Shown here: piece after piece, positions 49,193 through 57,300 of the stretch
Layout of the letters: each line of letters begins with the position of its first letter
Position numbering within the stretch: the stretch's first letter is position 1
Assembly: GCA_036377075.1 (NCBI GenBank)
Contig: DASUZB010000339.1
Location: 1 to 60,770 of the forward strand
Reading direction: 5' to 3'
Origin: DASUZB01 sp036377075
GTDB lineage: Bacteria > Actinomycetota > CALGFH01
DNA: 60,770 nt
Position numbers and translations under genes: made by a program
The notes under the pieces: generated by a model
Told to the model about the DNA's origin: nothing
Seen by the model: only the letters and a program-made list of their open reading frames with translations
Database searches by the model: none

Positions 49193-51601
49193 GTGATCGA
49201 CCTGCGCGGCTCGGACCGCGACCCGGCGCCGCTGCTGCCGCGCGCCCCGGTGGAGGTGGTGGCCGCCGCCCGTGGCGCCGTCCGCGCCCTGGTCGAGGAC
49301 GTCGCCGCCCGCGGCGACGAGGCGGTCGCCGAGGCCGCGCGCCGCTTCGACGGGGTCGACGCGCCGCCGTCGGCCTGGCGCGCCACCCCGGCCGAGCTGG
49401 CCGCGGCGGCGCGCGCCCTCGACCCCGGCCTGCGCGCCGCCCTCGAGGACGCGACCGGGCGGGTGCGCGCCTTCCACCAGGCGCAGCTGCCCGCCCCGGT
49501 GCGCCTCGACGCCCGCCCCGGGGTGCGGCTGCTGCAGCGCTTCGAGCCGCTCGCCCGCGCCGGCGTATACGTCCCCGGTGGCCGCGGCGCCTACCCGTCC
49601 ACCGTGGTCATGAACGTCGTCCCCGCCCAGGCGGCCGGCGTCGGCGAGGTCGCCGTCGCGACCCCGCCGGGCCCGGGCGGGCGTGGCCACCCGGCCGTGC
49701 TCGGCGCGGCCGCCCTGCTCGGCGTCGAGGAGGTCTGGCTGCTCGGCGGCGCCCAGGCGGTGGCCGCGCTGGCGTTCGGCACCGCCACCGTGCCGGCCGT
49801 GGACTCGGTCACCGGGCCGGGCAACCTCTACGTCTCGCTGGCCAAGCAGGAGGTCTCCCAGCGGGTGCGCACCGACGGCTTCGCCGGCCCCACCGAGGTC
49901 TGCGTGCTCGCCGACGGCACCGCCGACCCGCGCCGGGTCGCCTGCGACCTGGTGGCCCAGGCGGAGCACGACCCCCTGGCGGCGTGCCTGCTGGTCACCG
50001 ACGACCCGGCGGTCTGGCGCGCGGTCGAGCCGCTGCTGGCCGAGGAGGTGGCGGCGGCGCCGCACCGCGACCGGGTCGAGAAGGCCCTCGCCGGGCAGTC
50101 GGCGGTGGTGCTGTGCGACGACCGGGCCGCCATGCTGCGGGTCGCGGAGGCGTACGCCCCCGAGCACCTGGAGCTGCTGGTGGCCGAGGCCCGCGAGCTG
50201 GCCGGACGGGTGCGGGCGGCCGGCGCGGTGTTCGTGGGGGAGTGGACCCCGGTCGCGCTCGGCGACTACGCCGCCGGCACCAACCACGTACTGCCGACGG
50301 CGGGCACCGCCCGCTTCGCCGCCGGCCTGTCCACCCTCGACTTCCTGCGCCCCGTGCAGGTCGCCGAGTTCGACCGCGACGCCCTGGCCGCGGCCGCGCC
50401 GACCGTGGCCGCGCTGGCACGCGCCGAGGACCTGCCCGCCCACGCCCGCGCCGTGCAGGTCCGCCTCCACGGCGCCGCCCCGCCGCCGAGCGCCCCGCTC
50501 CGCGGCCGCGTGCGGGTGCGCGACGACCTGGCCGGCCTGGTTCCCTACGGGGCGCCCCAGCTCGACGTGCCGGTGCGGCTCAACACCAACGAGACGCCCT
50601 ACCCGGTGCCGCCGGCGGTGCTCGACGACCTCGCCGACGCGGTGCGCGGCCTGGCGCTGCACCGCTACCCCGACCGGGAGGCCACCGCGCTGCGCGCGGC
50701 CCTGGCCGACCGCGCCGGGCACCCGCTCGAAGGCACCTGGGCCGCCAACGGCTCCAACGAACTGCTGCAGCAGCTCCTGATGGCCTACGCCGGCCCGGGC
50801 CGCGCCGCCCTGGTGGTGGAGCCCAGCTACGCCATGCACGGCCTGATCGCCCGCGCCACCGGCACCCGCCTGCGCACCGTGGTGCAGCCGCGCGAGACCA
50901 CGATCGCCCCCGAGCGGGCCGCCGCGATCGTCGCCGAGGCCGGCGCCGACCTGACCTTCTGGTGCTCGCCCAACAACCCCACCGGCGAGGCGGCCGGCCC
51001 GGAGCTGCTCGCCGCCGTCTGCGAGGCGGCGCCCGGCCTGGTGGTGGTCGACGAGGCCTACGGCGAGTTCGGCGCCGCCCACGCCGCCGCCCTGCTGGGC
51101 CGCTTCCCCAACCTGGTGGTCACGCGCACCTTCTCCAAGGCGTTCCGCATGGCCGGGCTGCGCCTGGGCTACCTGCTCGCCGACCCGGTGGTGGTCGAGG
51201 GGCTGCGGCTGGTGCGGCTGCCCTACCACCTCTCCGCGCTCACCCAGGCGGTGGGGCTGCGCGGCCTGGCCCGCGCCGCGGAGCTGACCGACCACGTCGC
51301 CGCCATCCGGCGCGAGCGGGAGCGGCTCGCCGCCGCCCTCGCCGCCCTGCCCGGCGTGCGGGTGCTGCCGAGCGACGCCAACTTCCTCTGCTTCGCGCCG
51401 CCCGCCCCGCCGCGGCAGGTCTGGGCGGCGCTGCTGGACCGCGGCGTGCTGGTGCGCGACGTCTCCGGCTACCCGACGCTCGACCGCTACCTGCGCGTCA
51501 CCGTCGGCACGCCCGCCGAGGACGACGCCTTCCTGCACGCCCTCGCCGAGGCGGTCGGCGCCACGCCGAGCCCGGCAGCCGACCAGGGGAGGCGGGGATG
51601 A
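49193..51601 (+). CDS. hisD-hisC: Fused histidinol dehydrogenase - histidinol-phosphate aminotransferase (HisD-HisC)
   Basis: 802 residues in one frame. Residues 1-426 are HisD: ARAGVYVPGGRGAYPSTVVM, SVTGPGNLYVSLAKQEV, AQAEHDPLA and the catalytic EH in AYAPEHLEL; it ends normally at QVRLHG. After a 13-residue Pro/Arg linker, residues 440-802 are HisC: GLVPYGAPQLDVPVRLNTNE, SPNNPTGE, VDEAYGEF and the PLP lysine K649 in TFSKAFRMAGLRLGY. There is no stop in the junction (50440-50530), though GTG at 50510 could let HisC be made separately. The two enzymes carry out the last oxidation and the transamination of histidine synthesis. ATGA overlap with hisB. Confidence 0.92.
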   Translation: MIDLRGSDRDPAPLLPRAPVEVVAAARGAVRALVEDVAARGDEAVAEAARRFDGVDAPPSAWRATPAELAAAARALDPGLRAALEDATGRVRAFHQAQLPAPVRLDARPGVRLLQRFEPLARAGVYVPGGRGAYPSTVVMNVVPAQAAGVGEVAVATPPGPGGRGHPAVLGAAALLGVEEVWLLGGAQAVAALAFGTATVPAVDSVTGPGNLYVSLAKQEVSQRVRTDGFAGPTEVCVLADGTADPRRVACDLVAQAEHDPLAACLLVTDDPAVWRAVEPLLAEEVAAAPHRDRVEKALAGQSAVVLCDDRAAMLRVAEAYAPEHLELLVAEARELAGRVRAAGAVFVGEWTPVALGDYAAGTNHVLPTAGTARFAAGLSTLDFLRPVQVAEFDRDALAAAAPTVAALARAEDLPAHARAVQVRLHGAAPPPSAPLRGRVRVRDDLAGLVPYGAPQLDVPVRLNTNETPYPVPPAVLDDLADAVRGLALHRYPDREATALRAALADRAGHPLEGTWAANGSNELLQQLLMAYAGPGRAALVVEPSYAMHGLIARATGTRLRTVVQPRETTIAPERAAAIVAEAGADLTFWCSPNNPTGEAAGPELLAAVCEAAPGLVVVDEAYGEFGAAHAAALLGRFPNLVVTRTFSKAFRMAGLRLGYLLADPVVVEGLRLVRLPYHLSALTQAVGLRGLARAAELTDHVAAIRRERERLAAALAALPGVRVLPSDANFLCFAPPAPPRQVWAALLDRGVLVRDVSGYPTLDRYLRVTVGTPAEDDAFLHALAEAVGATPSPAADQGRRG

Positions 51602-52224
51602 GCCAGGCGTCCGGTGCCGCGGCGGGCGGTGGCCCCCGCCGCGCACGGGTGGAGCGCCGCACCTCGGAGGTGGCGGTCACCGTCGAGCTCGACCTGGACG
51701 GCAGCGGCCAGGCCACCAGCGACACCGGCGTGCCGTTCCTCGACCACATGCTCGCGCAGCTCGGCAAGCACGCCCGCTTCGACCTCGCCGTGCGGGCCAA
51801 GGGCGACCTCGAGGTCGACGCCCACCACACCGTCGAGGACGCCGGCATCGCCATCGGCCAGGCGCTCGCCGAGGCACTCGGCGACAAGCGCGGCGTGCGC
51901 CGCTTCGGCGACGCCACCGTGCCGCTGGACGAGGCGCGCGCCCGCGCCGCCGTCGACCTCTCCGGCCGCCCCTACCTGGTCTGGGACGTGCGGGTGGCGG
52001 CGAGCCCCGGCGAGCTCGGCGCCTTCGACCCCAGGCAGGCCCGCCACCTGCTCGAGGCGCTCGCCGCCAACGCCCGCTGCACCATCCACCTGGTGCTCGA
52101 GGCCGGCGAGCTGCCCCACCACGCGCTGGAGGCCTGCTTCAAGGCGCTCGCCCGCGCCCTGGGCGACGCCTGCACCCCCGACCCGCGCGCCGGCGACGGC
52201 TCCACCAAGGGGAGGCTCTCGTGA
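51598..52224 (+). CDS. hisB: Imidazoleglycerol-phosphate dehydratase
   Basis: 208 residues; ATG overlaps the hisD-hisC stop by 4 nt. VPFLDHMLAQLGKHARFDL, DAHHTVEDAGIAIGQAL and the late HHALEACFKALARAL supply the repeated His/Glu metal ligands (DHML, HHTVED, HHxxE). Single-function form without a phosphatase domain. Removes water from imidazoleglycerol phosphate. Confidence 0.95.
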   Translation: MSQASGAAAGGGPRRARVERRTSEVAVTVELDLDGSGQATSDTGVPFLDHMLAQLGKHARFDLAVRAKGDLEVDAHHTVEDAGIAIGQALAEALGDKRGVRRFGDATVPLDEARARAAVDLSGRPYLVWDVRVAASPGELGAFDPRQARHLLEALAANARCTIHLVLEAGELPHHALEACFKALARALGDACTPDPRAGDGSTKGRLS

Positions 52225-52838
52225 GACCACCGGTGGCCCTGCTCGACTACGGCGTCGGCAACCTGCACTCCGCCGCCAAGGCGCTCGACCGGGCCGGCGC
52301 CGACGTCCGGGTGGTGCCGTCCGTGGCCGACGCCGCCGGCGCAGCGGCCCTCGTCGTCCCGGGGGTCGGCGCCTACGGCGCCTGCCTCGAAGGCCTCGGC
52401 CGCGCCGGCGGGCCGGAGGCGGTGGCCGGCTGGCTCGCCGGCGGCCGGCCGCTGCTCGGCATCTGCGTCGGCATGCAGCTCGCCTTCGAGGGCAGCGAGG
52501 AGGGCCCGGTCACCGGCGGCGTCGCCGCCGTCGGCGGCACGGTGCGGCGCCTCGCCGGCGCGGTGAAGGTGCCGCACATCGGCTGGGACGAGGTCAGCCC
52601 GCGGCCGGACAGCGCCCTGTTCGCCGGCCTGCCCGAAGGCACCCGCTTCTACTTCGTGCACTCCTACGCGCCATCGGCCAGCCACGGTGCGGTCGCCGCG
52701 GTGTGCGACTACGGCGGGCCGTTCGCCGCCGCGGTCGAGCGCGGCAACCTCTTCGGCACCCAGTTCCACCCGGAGAAGTCCGGCGCGGCCGGGCTCGCCC
52801 TGCTGGCCAACTTCGTCGCGCAGGCCAGGGCGGCATGA
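52221..52838 (+). CDS. hisH: Imidazole glycerol phosphate synthase, glutaminase subunit
   Basis: 205 residues; GTG overlaps hisB by 4 nt. Triad: C82 in GICVGMQLAFEGSEE, H183 and E185 in TQFHPEKSG. VALLDYGVGNLHS and LVVPGVGAYGACL are typical. Feeds ammonia from glutamine to HisF, encoded two genes downstream. Confidence 0.95.
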   Translation: MRPPVALLDYGVGNLHSAAKALDRAGADVRVVPSVADAAGAAALVVPGVGAYGACLEGLGRAGGPEAVAGWLAGGRPLLGICVGMQLAFEGSEEGPVTGGVAAVGGTVRRLAGAVKVPHIGWDEVSPRPDSALFAGLPEGTRFYFVHSYAPSASHGAVAAVCDYGGPFAAAVERGNLFGTQFHPEKSGAAGLALLANFVAQARAA

Positions 52839-53572
52839 CCCTCGAGCTGCTGCCGGCGGTCGACCTCCTCGGCGGCCAGGCGACCCGGCTCGCCCAGGGC
52901 GCCGAGGGCACCGAGACCGGCTACGGCGACCCGCTGGAGGCGGCCCTCGACTTCGCCGCCGACGGCGCCAAGTGGCTGCACGTGGTCGACCTCGACGCCG
53001 CCTTCGGACGGGGCCCGCGCAACCGCGCCCAGACCGCCCGGATCGTCGCGGCGGTCGATCCAGTCCGGGTGGAGGCCTCCGGCGGCGTCCGCGCCGCCGA
53101 CGACCTGCACGCCCTGCTCGACCTCGGCGCGGCGAGGGTGGTGGTCGGCACCGCGGCGCTCGAGTCCCCCGGGTGGGTCGCCGAGGCCTGCGCCCGCCAC
53201 GGCGACGCCGTCGCCGTCGGGCTCGACGCCCGCGGCCGCACCCTGCAGGCGCGCGGCTGGACCACCGAGGGCGGCGACCTGTTCGAGACCATGCGCGCGC
53301 TGGAGGCGGCCGGCTGCCGCCGCTTCGTCTACACCGAGGTGTCGCGCGACGGCATGCTCAGCGGCCCCGCCACCGAGAGCCTCGCCAAGCTGCTCGCCGA
53401 GGCCACCCGCCCGGTGGTCGCCTCGGGGGGCGTCGCCCGCCTCGACGACCTGCGCGCCCTGGCGGCGATGGAGCCCGCCGGCCTGGAGGGCGTGATCGTC
53501 GGGCGCGCCCTGTACGAGCGGCGCTTCACCGTGGCCGAGGCGCTCGCCGTGCTCGCGGAGGCGGCGCCGTGA
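52835..53572 (+). CDS. priA: PriA-like phosphoribosyl isomerase (HisA, possibly with TrpF activity)
   Basis: 245 residues; ATG overlaps hisH by 4 nt. (Beta-alpha)8 barrel with catalytic D10 (LPAVDLLGG) and D131 (GLDARG). The signature LELLPAVD, 'ETGYGDPLEAAL', VDLDAAFGRG and ARGWTTEGGDL matches actinobacterial PriA, including R18, R140 and W142 at the positions used for dual HisA/TrpF substrate binding. Whether it also serves tryptophan synthesis depends on the absence of a separate trpF, outside this window. Confidence 0.9.
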   Translation: MTLELLPAVDLLGGQATRLAQGAEGTETGYGDPLEAALDFAADGAKWLHVVDLDAAFGRGPRNRAQTARIVAAVDPVRVEASGGVRAADDLHALLDLGAARVVVGTAALESPGWVAEACARHGDAVAVGLDARGRTLQARGWTTEGGDLFETMRALEAAGCRRFVYTEVSRDGMLSGPATESLAKLLAEATRPVVASGGVARLDDLRALAAMEPAGLEGVIVGRALYERRFTVAEALAVLAEAAP

Positions 53573-54330
53573 CGCTCGCCAGGCGGGTCGTCCCGTGCCT
53601 GGACGTGACCGCCGGCCGGGTGGTCAAGGGCGTCTCCTTCGTCGACCTGGTCGACGCGGGCGACCCGGCGGAGCTGGCCGCCGTCTACGACCGGCAGGGC
53701 GCCGACGAGCTGGTCTTCCTCGACATCACCGCCACCGTCCAGGCGCGCGCCACCCTGTTCGACGCGGTCTCCCGCACCGCCGAGCAGGTGTTCATCCCGC
53801 TCACCGTCGGCGGCGGGGTGCGCACCCCCGCCGACGTCCGCGCCCTGCTGCGCGCCGGCGCCGACAAGGTCTCGGTCAACAGCGCGGCGGTGCGCGACCC
53901 CGAGCTGCTCTCCGCCGGGGCGCACACCTACGGCGTGCAGTGCATGGTGCTGGCGATCGACGCGCGCCGCCGTCCCGACGGCGGCGGCTGGGAGGTGGTG
54001 GTCGACGGCGGCCGCACCCCCACCGGCCTGGACGCGCTCGCCTGGGCCGAGGAGGGCGCCAGGCGCGGCGCCGGCGAGCTGCTGGTCACGAGCATGGACG
54101 CGGACGGCCACCGCAGCGGCTACGACCTCGACCTGGTCGCCGCCATGGCCAAGGCGGTCGACCTGCCGGTGATCGCCAGCGGCGGCGCCGGCGACGTCGG
54201 CCACTTCGTCGCCGCCTGCCAGGCGGGCGCCGACGCGGTCCTCGCCGCCAGCGTCTTCCACTTCGGCCAGCTCACCGTCGCCGACGTCAAGCAGGGCCTG
54301 GCCGACGCCGGCCTGCCGGTGCGTCGCTAG
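53569..54330 (+). CDS. hisF: Imidazole glycerol phosphate synthase, cyclase subunit
   Basis: 253 residues; GTG overlaps hisA by 4 nt. RVVPCLDVTAGRVVKGVSF (D11), DITATVQAR, TVGGGVRTPADV, ADKVSVNSAAV and LLVTSMDADGHRSGYDLDL are canonical. Forms the HisHF complex. Its TAG shares bases with the stop of the opposing glutamate dehydrogenase gene (CTAG at 54327-54330), so there is no terminator space between them. Confidence 0.95.
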   Translation: MTLARRVVPCLDVTAGRVVKGVSFVDLVDAGDPAELAAVYDRQGADELVFLDITATVQARATLFDAVSRTAEQVFIPLTVGGGVRTPADVRALLRAGADKVSVNSAAVRDPELLSAGAHTYGVQCMVLAIDARRRPDGGGWEVVVDGGRTPTGLDALAWAEEGARRGAGELLVTSMDADGHRSGYDLDLVAAMAKAVDLPVIASGGAGDVGHFVAACQAGADAVLAASVFHFGQLTVADVKQGLADAGLPVRR

Positions 54331-57300
54331 CCCGCCTCCCCGGTCGCCGCGGCGGCGCCGGTCTGGTTGAGGTTGCGGATCTCGCGCAGGGCCACCGAGA
54401 GCATGGCGATGTCGAGCGTCTCGGCCTCCTTCAGGTCCTCCAGCATGTCGAAGCAGCGCGCCAGCGACGAGCGGTTCTCGTCCATCCACCCGTCGATCAG
54501 GGTCTCGGCGTCCTCCGCCCGCGAGCTCGGCCGCAGCACCTGGCAGGTGAGGTCGCGCTGCTCGGAGTAGAGGTCGTCGCGCAGCGCGCCCCTGGCCAGC
54601 GCCTCCCAGCGGCTCTGCGACGACAGGCGGGCGATCTGGTCGCGCAGCCAGTGCAGGTCCAGGCGGGCGCCGAGGGCGAACCAGACCGCCGCCACCGCCT
54701 CGACCGGCTCGCCGGTCGCGCTGGCCACCTCGATCACGTTCAGCCCCGAGATCAGCGCGTCCATGCTGGCCACCCGGGTGGCCAGCGCCTCGGGGACGCC
54801 CTTGCGGGCGTAGCGCTCGGCGGTGGCGGTGAGGGCATCGACGTCGGCCTTGGCCAGCAGGCCGGGCAGCTCGCGGGCGAGCGTCGCCACCCCCGGCGCG
54901 AAGTGGTCGACGGTGGCGGAGATGTCGAGCGGCTGGCGCCGGTTGCGCAGGAACCACAGCGAGGCCCGCCGCAGCAGCCGCTTCGCCTCGATCATCAGGG
55001 CGTTCTGCACGTTGGTCGAGACCACGTAGTCGAGCTCGCTCAGCTCCTTCCAGAGCCGGCGCATGTCGAACACCTCGCGCGCCGCCGTGTAGGCGCGGGC
55101 GACGTCGGGCGCTGCCGCGCCCGCTTCCTCGTGGAGCCGGTGCGCGAAGCTCGCCCCGACGCGGTTGACCATGCTGTTGGCGATGTAGGTGGCGATGATC
55201 TCGCGGCGCAGCGGGTGGCTGCGGACCTGCTCGGCGAAGCGCTCCCGCAGCACCGCCGGCAGGTAGCGCTCCAGGTCGTTGGCCAGGTAGGCGTCCTCGA
55301 GCACGTCGGAGGCGACCAGTTCGTCCTTCAGGGTGACCTTGGCGTAGGCGAGCAGCACGGCCAGCTCCGGGCGGGTCAGGCCGCGCGCCTGGGCGCGCCG
55401 CTCGGCCAGGGTCTCCCTGTCCGGCAGGAACTCGAGCTTGCGGTCCAGCCTGCCGGCGCGCTCCAGGCTGCGCATCATCCGCGCCTGCTCGTCGAGGAGC
55501 ACGTCGCGCTGCGCCTCCATCAGGCTGATCGCCTGCACCTGCCGGTAGTTGTCGAGCAGCACCGCCTGGGCCACCTGGTCGGTCATGTCCGCCAGCAGCT
55601 CGTTGCGCTGCTTGCGGGTCAGGTCGCCGGCGGCGACCACCGAGTTGAGCAGGACCTTGATGTTGACCTCGTGGTCGGAGCAGTCCACCCCGGCGGAGTT
55701 GTCGATCGAGTCGGTGTTGACCCGCCCGCCGCCGAGCCCGAACTCGATCCGGGCGAGCTGGGTGAGGCCGAGGTTGCCGCCCTCGCCGACCACCTTGCAG
55801 CGCAGCTCGGTGGCGTCGACCCTGACGCCGTCGTTGGTGCGGTCGCCGACGTCGGTGTGGCTCTCGGAGGAGCTCTTGACGTAGGTGCCGATGCCGCCGT
55901 TCCACAGCAGGTCGACCGGGGCCGCCAGGAGCGCCTGCACGAGCTCGTTGGGGGTCAGCGCCTCCGTCTCGACGCCGAGCACGCGGCGCGCCTCCGCGGA
56001 GAGCTTGATCGACTTGGCGCTTCGGGGCCAGATGCCCCCGCCGGGGGAGAGCAGCTCGTGGTCGTAGTCGTCCCAGGTCGAGCGCGGCAGGTTGAACAGG
56101 CGCTCGCGCTCGGCGAAGCTCGCCTCCGGGTCGGGGTCGGGGTCGACGAACACGTGCAGGTGGTTGAACGCGCCGACCAGCTTGATGTGCCGCGACAGCA
56201 GCATGCCGTTGCCGAACACGTCGCCGGACATGTCGCCGATGCCGACCACGGTGAACTCGGTCGTCTGGGTGTTCACCCCCAGCTCGCGGAAGTGCCGCTT
56301 GACCGACTCCCAGGCGCCGCGGGCGGTGATGCCCATCTTCTTGTGGTCGTAGCCGGCCGAGCCGCCCGAGGCGAACGCGTCGTCGAGCCAGAAGCCGTAC
56401 TCGGCCGCGATCGAGTTGGCGATGTCGGAGAACGTGGCCGTGCCCTTGTCCGCCGCGACCACCAGGTAGGGATCGTCGTCGTCGTAGCGGACCGTCTGCG
56501 GCGGCGGCACCACCCGTCCGTCGACCCGGTTGTCGGTGAGGTCGAGCATGCCCCGGATCAGGGTCGAGTAGCAGGCGACGACCTCCTCCTGCAGCGCCTG
56601 GCGCCCCGTCGGCGGCCGCTTGACCACGAAGCCGCCCTTGGCGCCGACGGGCACGATCACCGCGTTCTTGACCATCTGGGCCTTCATCAGGCCGAGGACC
56701 TCGGTGCGGAAGTCCTCGCGCCGGTCCGACCAGCGGATGCCGCCCCTGGCGACCTTGCCGCCGCGCAGGTGCACGCCCTCGGTCCGGGGCGAGTACACGA
56801 ACACCTCGTACTTCGGCCGCGGCAGCGGCAGGACCGGGATCTGCGAGGAGTCGAGCTTGAACGACAGGTACGGCCGGCGGCCGCCGCCGTCGTCGCGGCG
56901 GAAGTAGTTGGTGCGCAGCGTCGACTCGATCAGGTTCAGGAAGCTGCGCAGGATGCGGTCCTCGTCGAGGTTGGCCACCGCGTCGATCGCCGCCGAGATG
57001 TCCCGGCTGAGCAGCTCCATGGCCGCCGCACGGCGGTCCTGCGCCGGCATGGTGGCGAGCGCCGCGAGGGCCGCCTCGGCGGGCTCGCCCGCCTGCCGGG
57101 CGCCGTCGTCGGCGGCCTCCGCGGCGGGCGGCACCGCCGCGCCGGCGGGGTCGAAGCGCGCCCGGAACAGCTCCACCAACTGGTGGGCGATCGCCGGGTT
57201 CCCCGCCAGGGCCTCCTCCATGTAGTCCTGGCTGAAGGTCATGCGCGTCTGGCGCAGGTACTTGCAGTAGCCGCGCAGCACGGCGATCTCGTGCCAGGCG

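Noticed and set aside
50440..50530. HisD-HisC junction as a frameshift artefact.
   Set aside because: Both domains are in the same frame with complete ends; an artefact would require a missed stop codon rather than an indel. Kept as a real fusion pending read check.
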